The notes beneath the pieces were generated by a model, which saw only the letters and a list, made by a program, of their open reading frames with translations, did not search any database and had not been told where the DNA came from. From Paraburkholderia polaris (GTDB lineage: Bacteria > Pseudomonadota > Gammaproteobacteria > Burkholderiales > Burkholderiaceae): DNA of 64,000 nt. A program made the position numbers and the translations under genes. This document shows, one piece after another, positions 48,137-55,757 of the stretch (within the stretch, counting starts at the first letter, position 1; each line of letters opens with the position of its first letter). The DNA lies in contig NZ_JABBGJ010000032.1 in assembly GCF_012927345.1 (NCBI RefSeq), positions 1-64,000 on the forward strand. The letters run 5' to 3'.

Positions 48137-49756
48137 CTACCAGCCAGCCGCGGCCCCGTCGCTGCGCGGGTCATAGCCTGCCTCCAGACATCCGTTGCCG
48201 TATCGGACGATCGCGCCGGCGTGGCCCATTGCTTCGTCGTATGGCAGCATCTGTTCGACGTCATGGCCGAGACGGCGCAGCGCATTGAACGTGCCGATGG
48301 GAAACCGCGCCTCAAGCTTGAGTGATTCATTGGATCGCCCCCAAGTGCGGCCCAGCAGCCAGCGGGGCGCATCGATAGCGGCTTGGGGATTCCAGCCGAA
48401 GTGCGCGATCCGCGAAAACACGGCGCTTTGCGATTGCGGCTGGCCGTCGCCGCCCATGTTCCCGTACACCATCGTGCGTCCGTCAGCGAAGCGCGCGAGT
48501 GCCGGGTTCAGCGTGTGAAACGGCCGTCGTCCCGGCGTAAGTGGATTGCGCGCAGAGGGATCGAGCGAAAAGCTACAGCCGCGGTTTTGCCAGTTGATGC
48601 CTGAATCTGCAAGCACGAGGCCGCTGCCGAATTCGTGGTAAATGCTCTGGATGAAGCTGACGGCCACGCCATCGGCGTCGATTACGCCGAGCCACACTGT
48701 GTCGGCCGGTCCGAGACCGCGACCCCACGGAGCCGCCGCAGACATCGAAATCTGCTCGGCCATCGCGTCGAGCACAGGTGGCGCAAGCAGCGTCTGCGGA
48801 TCGATGTCCATGTAATCCGGGTCGGTGATGTGCTTGTCGCGGATGGCGAATGCGAGCTTGGTCGCCTCCACGCACGCGTGGACGTATTCCGGCCCGAGCG
48901 GATCCATATCGTCGCGCAAGACACGGTCAAGCACACCGAGAATCTGCAGCGATACAAGCCCTTGTGTGGGCGGCGGCATGTTGTAGATCGTGCCGAGCGA
49001 ATGCGTGAGCGCGAGCGGCGTACGCAGCCTTGCGCGATGCTGTTCAAGGTCGGCGAGCGACAGCGGACTTTCGAGGGCATGCAGATCGGCCGCGATGCTG
49101 CGTGCGAGGTCGCCCCGGTAGAAGTCGTCGAGACCCGCGTGGGCGAGGCGCTCGAGCGTCGCGGCGAGGCGGGGCTGCACAAAACGGTCGCCGACCGCGG
49201 GCACGCCCAGCGGGTTATCGCCCGTCAGAAACGTCTTGGCGAACCCCGCGACCGATTCGAGTTCCTGCCGCTTGAGCGTGACGCATTCGGACTGACTGCG
49301 CGTGACGGGAATACCGCCCCCCGCGTAGGCGATCGCATCTTCCAGCAGGCGTGCGACCGGGAGCTTGCCGCCGAGGTTGTCAGTGGACCAACGATGCGCC
49401 AACGCCCAACCCGACACGGTGCCGGCTACCGTATTCGCCGCCAGCGGTCCGCGAAACGGAATGGTTTGCAGGCCGCGTGCGCGATAAGCGTCGATCGTCG
49501 CCGCCGATGCCGCCGCTCCACACGCCTCGATGCCGACTGGCTCTTCGCCCGGCCGCGAAATCAACCAGAAGCCGTCGCCGCCGATACTGTTCATATGCGG
49601 ATACACCGCTGCGATGGTCGCCGCGGCGGCAATCATCGCCTCGACGGCATTGCCTCCGTCGCGCAGGATTGCGAGCGCGCTTTGCGACGCCAGCGCATGG
49701 GGTGTGACCGCCATCCCGCGGATACCCCGCACAGGATTTAAAAATTCTGCTGACAT
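48137..49756 (-). CDS. gamma-glutamyltransferase-family N-terminal-nucleophile hydrolase
   Basis: The product is 539 aa. The GGT domain starts at GMAVTPHALASQSALAILRDGG and NAVEAMIAAAATIAAVYPHMN. The processing/nucleophile threonine is Thr353 in GPADTVWLGVIDADG, followed by VSFIQSIYHEFGSGLV. The usual GGT sequence TTH is TVW here, so activity on glutathione is uncertain; acylase-like members of the family (for example cephalosporin acylases) vary in this way. No signal peptide is evident, unlike periplasmic E. coli GGT. GAGG lies five bases before ATG 49756. Last gene of the ABC-importer operon, it probably removes a glutamyl or acyl group from the imported compound. Confidence 0.87.
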   Translation of the reverse strand: MSAEFLNPVRGIRGMAVTPHALASQSALAILRDGGNAVEAMIAAAATIAAVYPHMNSIGGDGFWLISRPGEEPVGIEACGAAASAATIDAYRARGLQTIPFRGPLAANTVAGTVSGWALAHRWSTDNLGGKLPVARLLEDAIAYAGGGIPVTRSQSECVTLKRQELESVAGFAKTFLTGDNPLGVPAVGDRFVQPRLAATLERLAHAGLDDFYRGDLARSIAADLHALESPLSLADLEQHRARLRTPLALTHSLGTIYNMPPPTQGLVSLQILGVLDRVLRDDMDPLGPEYVHACVEATKLAFAIRDKHITDPDYMDIDPQTLLAPPVLDAMAEQISMSAAAPWGRGLGPADTVWLGVIDADGVAVSFIQSIYHEFGSGLVLADSGINWQNRGCSFSLDPSARNPLTPGRRPFHTLNPALARFADGRTMVYGNMGGDGQPQSQSAVFSRIAHFGWNPQAAIDAPRWLLGRTWGRSNESLKLEARFPIGTFNALRRLGHDVEQMLPYDEAMGHAGAIVRYGNGCLEAGYDPRSDGAAAGW

Positions 49757-49850
49757 ATTTCCTCAAACCATCAATCGACCATCGCTACCCGCTGAGCCGC
49801 TACGGGTTCGCATGATCACGTGATACTTCCTGTACACAACGAAGCCGGCA

Positions 49851-51185
49851 TCAGCGAGAAGCCACTGCGATGTCCCAGCCGGTTCTACCTTCCACCCACT
49901 CGGCAAGCGACAGCAACGCGGCATCGTGCTGACTCGCGCCGACCAGTTGCGCGCCAAGCGGGAGCCCCTCCGGACCGAAGCCAACCGGTAACGTCACCGC
50001 CGGCACGCCGAGGAAGGTCCAGGGCGTGCAGAACGCCGCATCGCCCGTATAGTCGAGCCCGCGGGGCGCCTCGCCCGATGCGGGCGCTACCAGCAGCGCG
50101 TCCAGTCCCGCTGTTTCGGTGAGCCACCGGTCGAAGCGCAGCGCCATCTGTACCTGCAATGCCTTTGCTTTCGCATAGTCAGTCGCGGACAAAGCCCGGC
50201 CTTCCTCGACCAGAGCCGTGATCGGTGCGCTGACAAGAGCCGGCGAACGGTCTAAGAGTTCGCCGTGTATCAGCGCTGCTTCAACTGCGACCAGGATCGA
50301 AGCATGCCGTGCAGCGTCGGCCAGTTCGGCAGGCAAGTCGGCGCCGACGATTTCAGCGCCATCGGCACGCAAACGTAAGGCAAGTTGATTCAGAACGTGT
50401 TGCTGTGCTTTGTCGATCGGTCCACCGATCTGCTCGCGCAACACGCCGATGCGTGGCGGCCGCTTTTCCGCATTGGCTGGATATTTCCCTTGGCGACCGC
50501 TGTGCGAGGTGTGTGGATCGTTCGCATCGATACCCGCCAGAATGGACAGCGCATGAACTGCATCAGCGACATTGGTGGTGAAAACGCCAAGGTGATCGAG
50601 CGACCCTGATAACGGCAAGACGCCGGTCCGCGCAATCGTGCCGTAACTGGGCTTTACCCCGACCACACCGCAATACGCGGCGGGACGGATGACGGATCCG
50701 AACGTCTGCGTGCCGAGCGCGAGCGGCACGATGCCTGCCGCAACGGCGGCAGCCGAGCCGCTCGATGAACCGCCTGGCGTGTGATCGCTATTCCACGGGT
50801 TGGTCGTAGCGCCAGGCTGACGCCAGGCGAACTCGGTGGTGACCGTTTTACCGAGTACCGTGGCACCGGCTTCGCGCAAACGCGCGACCACCCATGCGTC
50901 CTTGTCGGGCCTGCGCCCTTCATAGGCTTGCGACCCGTACGCGGTGGGCATATCGGCTGTGTCGATCAGGTCTTTGATGCCGACAGGGACGCCCGCGAGC
51001 GGCGCGTGGGGAGCGGCACGATTGACTATCGGCGACGCCGGCAGATGGATGAACGCTTGCAACTCAGGCTGCAGTCGTTGCGCCGCATCAAATGCCTGTT
51101 GCACAGTCTGATCGATGGTGCGCGTTCCCGCGCGGATCGCGTCGCGGATTTCGCGGATGGTGGGGGAGGGGGAAGAATGGCTCAT
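49851..51185 (-). CDS. amidase-signature hydrolase in ABC operon
   Basis: The product is 444 aa. The Ser-Ser-Lys triad of the amidase-signature family is visible: Lys71 (VPVGIKDLID), the Ser-rich loop TPGGSSSGSAAAVAAG (136-151), and the nucleophile Ser164 in GSVIRPAAYCG. Amidases of this family hydrolyse small amides, ureides or allophanate. The start overlaps the stop of the substrate-binding-protein gene (ATGA), so the amidase is translationally coupled to the importer and probably acts on the compound taken up. Substrate unknown. Confidence 0.9.
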   Translation of the reverse strand: MSHSSPSPTIREIRDAIRAGTRTIDQTVQQAFDAAQRLQPELQAFIHLPASPIVNRAAPHAPLAGVPVGIKDLIDTADMPTAYGSQAYEGRRPDKDAWVVARLREAGATVLGKTVTTEFAWRQPGATTNPWNSDHTPGGSSSGSAAAVAAGIVPLALGTQTFGSVIRPAAYCGVVGVKPSYGTIARTGVLPLSGSLDHLGVFTTNVADAVHALSILAGIDANDPHTSHSGRQGKYPANAEKRPPRIGVLREQIGGPIDKAQQHVLNQLALRLRADGAEIVGADLPAELADAARHASILVAVEAALIHGELLDRSPALVSAPITALVEEGRALSATDYAKAKALQVQMALRFDRWLTETAGLDALLVAPASGEAPRGLDYTGDAAFCTPWTFLGVPAVTLPVGFGPEGLPLGAQLVGASQHDAALLSLAEWVEGRTGWDIAVASR

Positions 51186-52162
51186 TTCGCGGCAAGTGCT
51201 TGATGAATGTAGTTCTGCACGATGAAGGTGCTGTAATTCGGCTGCTGCTTCAAGTTGCCGAGCGAGATCTGTGTATCCATTGCAACCGTCAGCGCTTTGG
51301 GGGTGATGTCGACGTTCTTGGGATACACGCCTTCGTTCAGCATGCGTTTTACCGCAGCGTTCACGATCTCCGGATCGAGGCTTGGAAACTCGCGGCGGGC
51401 GATCGCCAGAGTTTCCGTGGGATCGTTCTGCATGAAGACGAGTGCCTGTTCCATACCTTTCACGAACCGTGCCGCTACATCGGGGTCCACGCTCCTTTTC
51501 GCAGAGATCGATGAGAATGCGTATTCTCCATACAACTTCGGAAAGCCGAGCACCACCTTCATGCCTCTGGCAACGGCCTGATCAAGGCCGGGTTCATACA
51601 TCACCGCAACTTTGGACTGGCCGGCAACCAGTGGGCCGATCTCGGAGCCGAGCGGTACCTGGGATAGTTTTACGTCGGCTGGCGACATGCCGTTCTCTTT
51701 TAGCAACTTGAAGAACAGCGACGTGCTGGTAGTGGGCATCTGACCTGACACGACCGTCTGGCCCTTCACGTCCTTGATGCCGGTGAATTTGCTGTCCGGC
51801 GACGTGACGATCCACACCGCAGCACCGTTTACAACGTTGGCGATCACATCGACATCCGCGCCTTTTTCGGCGGCCACCGCGGTCCATTCGGGACCGTGCA
51901 GCGAGAAGTCCGCACTTCCGGACAACACGGCCGACAGCGCCGCGCTCGGACTGCCGGCAGTCTGCTTTGTCACATCCAGCCCTTCCTTGGTGAAGAAGCC
52001 GCCGTCGATAGCGACGTAAAGTGGCAGATACAGCATCGACTGAAAAGCCTGCGAAATAACCGCTTTTTTGTTGGCGGCCAAGGCGGGCGTTGCGATGCTA
52101 ACGGCCGAAACAGCGACTGCTGTTGTCAGAGCAGCCAGCATTTTTCTTGCAGGGATTGCCAT
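51182..52162 (-). CDS. ABC transporter periplasmic substrate-binding protein (NMT1/SsuA type)
   Basis: The product is 326 aa from ATG 52162 with a signal peptide (MAIPARKMLAALTTAVAVSA, cut after PALA). The mature part has the NMT1/THI5-like fold: SQAFQSMLYLPLYVAIDGGF, FTKEGLDVTKQTAGSPSAALSAVL in parts, GSADFSLHGPEWTAV, GQTVVSGQMPTTSTS. This family binds nitrate, taurine, alkanesulfonates, pyrimidine precursors or aromatic acids. The conserved Cys-rich motif of thiamine-precursor binders is absent. The partner genes encode the permease and ATPase upstream and an amidase and GGT-like hydrolase downstream, pointing to an amide-containing solute. Confidence 0.88.
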   Translation of the reverse strand: MAIPARKMLAALTTAVAVSAVSIATPALAANKKAVISQAFQSMLYLPLYVAIDGGFFTKEGLDVTKQTAGSPSAALSAVLSGSADFSLHGPEWTAVAAEKGADVDVIANVVNGAAVWIVTSPDSKFTGIKDVKGQTVVSGQMPTTSTSLFFKLLKENGMSPADVKLSQVPLGSEIGPLVAGQSKVAVMYEPGLDQAVARGMKVVLGFPKLYGEYAFSSISAKRSVDPDVAARFVKGMEQALVFMQNDPTETLAIARREFPSLDPEIVNAAVKRMLNEGVYPKNVDITPKALTVAMDTQISLGNLKQQPNYSTFIVQNYIHQALAAK

Positions 52163-52231
52163 TTTCAGATCCAGAGAAAGGTTAGATTGAAGGGCGAAAA
52201 GCAAACAATTCGACCTTGCGTGACGACGGCG

Positions 52232-53086
52232 TCAAACCCGTAGCGTCGGTGCATTCGATACCTGTCGCCACGGCAGCAGCTTGCGTTCGACCAGGTCGAT
52301 CAGGAAATACAACACGAAGCCAATCGCCATCAGCACGAAGAGGCCGGCCCACACGGTGTTCAGGTCGTAAAGACTTGAGGCGGTAAAGATCATGTGGCCA
52401 AGCCCTTTCTCTGACGAAATGAATTCACCCACTACTGCGCCCACCAGACCAAAGCCGATGTTGATGCGGAATGTCGAGATCACGTAAGGCAGCGTGAACG
52501 GAATGACGACTTTCAGGAACACATCGTTTTTGTTCGCGCCAAGCGTGACGAGGAGTGCCTGAAGATCAGGATCGGCCTCTTTCGCGGCCTCGTACGCGGC
52601 TATCAGCGCGACGATCGCCGTCAGCGAAATCGCCAGCGCAACTTTCGAAACGAGCCCGGTGCCGAACCAGAGAATCACAATCGGCGCGAAAGCGATCTTC
52701 GGAACGCTATTGATCGCGACGATGAACGGCTCGATCAGTCGCGCGACGAACGGCGAATACCACAGTGCGAGGCCGCAGACCGAGCCGACCGCCGTGCCGA
52801 ACAGAAAGCCGAGCATGGCTTCGAACATGGTGTAGCCGATATCGACGAAAAGGTCGCCTGATTCAGCGGAACGAGCTAGAGCATCGTAGATTTTTGTCGG
52901 CGAGCCGACCAGGAAGTTCGATACCCAGCCAAGCCGCGCAGCGCCTTCCCATATTGCAAAGAAGGCAATCACCGCGACGAGTTGCAGGACCGTGCGACCC
53001 CAGCCGGTGTTCAGCACGGGGCCCGAACGCGTCTGACTGCGTGTCGCAGCGACTTTCGCGTTATTGATGGATGCGGATTGGTTCAT
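52232..53086 (-). CDS. ABC transporter permease (SsuC/TauC type)
   Basis: The product is 284 aa from ATG 53086, whose ATGA overlaps the stop of the ATPase gene. It has six membrane helices (LQLVAVIAFFAIWEGAAR; MFEAMLGFLFGTAVGSVCGL cut here; and so on). The cytoplasmic coupling loop follows the EAA pattern (AYEAAKEADPDLQALLVTLGA in parts, then VFLKVVIPFTLPYV). Binding-protein-dependent permeases of this type dimerise and pair with the ATPase encoded just upstream. AAAGG lies about seven bases before the ATG. Confidence 0.9.
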   Translation of the reverse strand: MNQSASINNAKVAATRSQTRSGPVLNTGWGRTVLQLVAVIAFFAIWEGAARLGWVSNFLVGSPTKIYDALARSAESGDLFVDIGYTMFEAMLGFLFGTAVGSVCGLALWYSPFVARLIEPFIVAINSVPKIAFAPIVILWFGTGLVSKVALAISLTAIVALIAAYEAAKEADPDLQALLVTLGANKNDVFLKVVIPFTLPYVISTFRINIGFGLVGAVVGEFISSEKGLGHMIFTASSLYDLNTVWAGLFVLMAIGFVLYFLIDLVERKLLPWRQVSNAPTLRV

Positions 53087-53859
53087 GCTGCCTTTACCTC
53101 GGTCTGGATATCGAGTTCCGCGCACAGCGCGTGAAAGTAGCCGGAAAAGTTCGGATCGCTGCGTGCGCCGATTGGCGAACGCGCGCCGATCTCGATGTCA
53201 TAGACCTTTTTGACTTGCGAAGGCCGGCCGCCTAGCACGACCACACGCTTCGACAGCGCGACTGCTTCGTCGATGTCGTGCGTGACCAGTACGACCGTCT
53301 TGTGGAACGTCTCGACCGCTTCCATCAGCACGCCTTCCAGATACAGCCGGGTCTGATAGTCGAGCGCTGAAAACGGCTCATCGAGCAGGATGATGTCGGG
53401 ATCGTTGATCAAGGTACGGATCAGCGCGACACGCTGGCGCATGCCACCGGACAGCATGCGGGGATAGGCGTTTTCGAAACCCGCAAGGCCGTAGGTGTTC
53501 AGGTATTCCATCGCCATTTCGCGCGCTTGCGCAGCCGGCATGCGGGACAACTCGGGCCCGATCAGGACGTTCTGCAATACGGTACGCCACGGCAACAGCA
53601 GGTCACGCTGCATCATGTAACCGACTTTGCCGCGCAAGCCGGTGACCGCTTGACCTCGATAGACGATCTCGCCGCTGTCGGGTTCCAGGAGGCCGGCGAT
53701 CACGTTGAACACGGTCGTCTTCCCGCAGCCCGACGGGCCGATGATGCTGACGAAATCCCGTTCATTGATGTCGAACGACAGTCCGCCCAGCACATCAACC
53801 GAGCCCTGCTTGCTGGAAAATGATTTTCGAATGTTTCGCAACGCTAGTTGTACTGGCAT
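53083..53859 (-). CDS. ABC transporter ATP-binding protein (SsuB/TauB type)
   Basis: The product is 258 aa. Walker A GPSGCGKT lies at 41-48, the Q-loop in YMMQRDLLLPWRT, the signature LSGGMRQRVALIRTL, Walker B IILLDEPFSALD and the switch His in VLVTHDIDEA. These features match the nitrate/sulfonate/taurine importer ATPases. It is the first gene of the minus-strand operon ATPase-permease-binding protein-amidase-GGT; GAGG lies seven bases upstream of ATG 53859. About 190 bases upstream is a sigma-54-like -24/-12 element, copy A. Confidence 0.92.
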   Translation of the reverse strand: MPVQLALRNIRKSFSSKQGSVDVLGGLSFDINERDFVSIIGPSGCGKTTVFNVIAGLLEPDSGEIVYRGQAVTGLRGKVGYMMQRDLLLPWRTVLQNVLIGPELSRMPAAQAREMAMEYLNTYGLAGFENAYPRMLSGGMRQRVALIRTLINDPDIILLDEPFSALDYQTRLYLEGVLMEAVETFHKTVVLVTHDIDEAVALSKRVVVLGGRPSQVKKVYDIEIGARSPIGARSDPNFSGYFHALCAELDIQTEVKAA

Positions 53860-54048
53860 GCTGGTCCTCGTGCTGAACTTGAATCACTGCGCACTTCGCT
53901 TACGTGCCCGCTCCGCGCTTCGGCGGTACACGGTTGCTTGACGTTTGTGAAGCGCCTGACTAGGGACACTCAGTTGCTGGTTTCGTCGGTCGCCGGCGAA
54001 ATATAGTTGCAAAATTCAACAATTGAAATATCCACATTGATTCGATTC

Positions 54049-54063
54049 GCACAAAGCGTGCCA
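54049..54063 (-). promoter_or_regulatory. sigma-54-like promoter A (ABC-amidase operon)
   Basis: Read on the minus strand it is TGGCACGCTTTGTGC: a perfect -24 box TGGCACG and the invariant GC of the -12 box (GTGC for TTGC), with the required ten bases between GG and GC. It points toward the ATPase gene starting at 53859. Copy B has the same form. Confidence 0.65.
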
Positions 54064-54108
54064 TCGTGCGAAAACCCTATGTACAAGTGCGAATTGGGTA
54101 TTTCCAGG

Positions 54109-54128
54109 TGGAAGTGAGCTCACTTCCA
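54109..54128. promoter_or_regulatory. 20-bp perfect palindrome in control region A
   Basis: TGGAAGTGAGCTCACTTCCA is a perfect palindrome with no spacer. It lies between the upstream element and the -24/-12 element, 46 bases upstream of the latter. It is absent from control region B, so it may bring an extra regulator to the ABC-amidase operon only. Confidence 0.65.
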
Positions 54129-54160
54129 TGGTCGGGAAGTGTGCAGATACGCGCAGGAAA

Positions 54161-54194
54161 GGTGCATCAGGCACAACAAAATCGGCGACGCACC
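54161..54194 (-). promoter_or_regulatory. 34-bp upstream element A (enhancer-site candidate)
   Basis: It starts GGTGCATCAGGCAC and ends GACGCACC on the plus strand, so GGTGC and GCACC face each other. It is identical to element B at 25 of 34 positions, and its near end lies 98 bases from the -24/-12 element. The GCAC/GTGC halves recall NtrC-type sites, but spacing is not canonical. Confidence 0.6.
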
Positions 54195-54318
54195 GCCGCG
54201 GGGCGAAGCGCGGGCGGTCGACGGCGAAAGGCCATTGCAAGATATGTGGGATTCTGACTCGGTGTGAGAGCCGCCTCCAGAATTGAGGTGCCGTACCAAC
54301 GCGGTTGCATCACACCGT

Positions 54319-55326
54319 CTAGTCGGAATCGTCGACGCGCTTCCAGAATTCGAACGCGGTGGCGCACGCGTTGCGCGGCGCGCCCGTGGCGAGCAGCAGC
54401 CAGAGAAGCAGGCGTGCCTTGCGCGGCCCGAGCCACCCGGAAAACAATGCGCCGCGGCGGGACAGGTCGATTTCGGAACCAGAAAAGCCATAAGTACGCG
54501 CAGCCGTCGATCCCGATCCTGTGCGGCTGGAGACGACGATCGGCAGCCGCGGCACCAGCGCCTCGATGCGCTGTGCTTCGCCATCCGAAACATGTCCTGC
54601 GCCGTAGGCCGCGATCACGATCCCGTGATACCCCGCCTGGGCGACCGCGTCGAGCATCTCGCCCGTCTCGCCCAGACAGGTTTCAACGAGTGCCACCCGG
54701 ACCGACAGGTCGGGCTTTGCAAACCGCTGCGAATAGCGTTTGGACGGTGGACGGAAGTACTGGGGCGTCCCCTCGAGCACCATGCCTGCCGGCCCTACGA
54801 CCGGCGACTCGAAGGTTTCGACCGACATCGAGTTCGCTTTGCGCACCCAGCGCGCCTCGTGGATCGTGTTGTTCATGACCACGGCTACACCGCGCCCGCG
54901 ACTGGCGCCGTACGCTGCGCAGGCCACTGCGGCAAGAATGTTGGCGGGCCCATCCGCACCCGCGGCCAGCGGCGTGCGCATCGCGCCTGTGACCACCAGC
55001 GGCTGCGGATGCGTCCACAGAAGATCCAGCAGGAAGGCGGTTTCCTCGAGCGTGTCGGTCCCCTGGGTCAGGACGATCCCGGCGGCGCCGGCAGCCACCA
55101 TGCGCTCTGCCCACACCAGACTGTCCAGCACATGCGCAAGGTTCAGCGAAGGGCTGGGTAATTGCAAAAGCGTCTCGGCGTCAATCTGCGCGATATCAGC
55201 CAAACCGGGGACTGCAGTCACCAATTGTTGCGCGGAAAGACGTGGCAACGCGCCAGCGTCGGCATTGTCGGCGGTCATGCATATCGTGCCGCCTAATGCG
55301 CCGACAGCGATCCTCGGATAGTTCAT
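54319..55326 (-). CDS. asparaginase/glutaminase-family amidohydrolase
   Basis: The product is 335 aa. The first catalytic Thr is in ALGGTICMT (residues 12-14), the second set in VLTQGTDTLEETAFLLD, then VVTGAMRTP and GPANILAAVACA. The fold is that of type I/II L-asparaginases, releasing ammonia from Asn or Gln; variants act on D-amino acids or N-acyl amides. No clear signal peptide is visible, so it is probably cytoplasmic. AAGGAA lies eight bases before ATG 55326. It lies alone between the two sigma-54-like control regions, transcribed in the same direction as the ABC-amidase operon. Confidence 0.9.
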   Translation of the reverse strand: MNYPRIAVGALGGTICMTADNADAGALPRLSAQQLVTAVPGLADIAQIDAETLLQLPSPSLNLAHVLDSLVWAERMVAAGAAGIVLTQGTDTLEETAFLLDLLWTHPQPLVVTGAMRTPLAAGADGPANILAAVACAAYGASRGRGVAVVMNNTIHEARWVRKANSMSVETFESPVVGPAGMVLEGTPQYFRPPSKRYSQRFAKPDLSVRVALVETCLGETGEMLDAVAQAGYHGIVIAAYGAGHVSDGEAQRIEALVPRLPIVVSSRTGSGSTAARTYGFSGSEIDLSRRGALFSGWLGPRKARLLLWLLLATGAPRNACATAFEFWKRVDDSD

Positions 55327-55433
55327 CGAAGTGTTCCTTTCGAGTGTGTGGAAAGTATCAGCTTGAGCCGTAGCTTAAATAACGCGCAAAGACTCGGGCC
55401 CCGACGAGAAGCGCCGCTGCCGCGCCCGGAATC

Positions 55434-55467
55434 GGTGCGACAACCATTTTGCACTGCGTGATGCACC
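55434..55467 (+). promoter_or_regulatory. 34-bp upstream element B (enhancer-site candidate)
   Basis: It begins GGTGCGACAACCATTTTGCA and ends GATGCACC. On the opposite strand it matches element A at 25 of 34 positions, including GGTGCATCA, CAAAAT and CGCACC. Its near end is 99 bases from the -24/-12 element, against 98 in region A. Confidence 0.6.
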
Positions 55468-55565
55468 GTCCTCGCGCTCACTTGCACAAGTCCTGCGCAC
55501 TGCGGCGTGCTCGTGTCGGTGTGACAAACGCCCACTTGCCGATACCTACTGGATTTGCCGCATGA

Positions 55566-55580
55566 TGGCATGCTTCGTGC
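55566..55580 (+). promoter_or_regulatory. sigma-54-like promoter B (Dpp-type operon)
   Basis: TGGCATGCTTCGTGC: the -24 GG and -12 GC dinucleotides are ten bases apart as sigma-54 requires. It differs from copy A at two positions only (T for C in the -24 box, C for T in the spacer). It points to the peptide-binding-protein gene starting 178 bases away. Confidence 0.62.
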
Positions 55581-55757
55581 CTATAAATGCGTAAATTTCA
55601 ATTGTTGCAAGTTGCAATTAATGTAGCACGGTTGAATCGGAGATCAAGCTGTCTCAAGCGCCATATCCGGGATTGGAGCATCTGAACGGACACGGCCGCT
55701 CATCCGACGCAAGCGCGCAGCCGGAATCATTTTGTGTCATTTCTAATGAGGTGCAGC

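Larger units (their letters stand above)
53860..54318. other. intergenic, 459 bp, sigma-54-type control region A
   Basis: It holds, from right to left (direction of transcription toward the ATPase gene), a 34-bp upstream element (54161-54194), a 20-bp palindrome (54109-54128), a -24/-12 element (54049-54063) and the box CAACAATTGAAAT (54017-54029). All but the palindrome recur in the region in front of the Dpp-type operon. The 150 bases next to the ATPase gene show nothing else. Confidence 0.65.
55327..55757. other. intergenic, 431 bp, sigma-54-type control region B
   Basis: It contains, in plus-strand order, the 34-bp element B (55434-55467), the -24/-12 element (55566-55580) and ATTTCAATTGTTG (55595-55607), mirroring region A. 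It must also hold the asparaginase promoter, for which no clear hexamers were seen. ACTTGCACAAGT at about 55480-55491 is a minor inverted repeat. Confidence 0.65.

Noticed and set aside
54161..54194. Definite NtrC binding site
   Set aside because: The GCAC/GTGC half-sites are suggestive but spacing and order differ from the canonical site, and no ntrC gene is in the window; kept only as a possible activator element.
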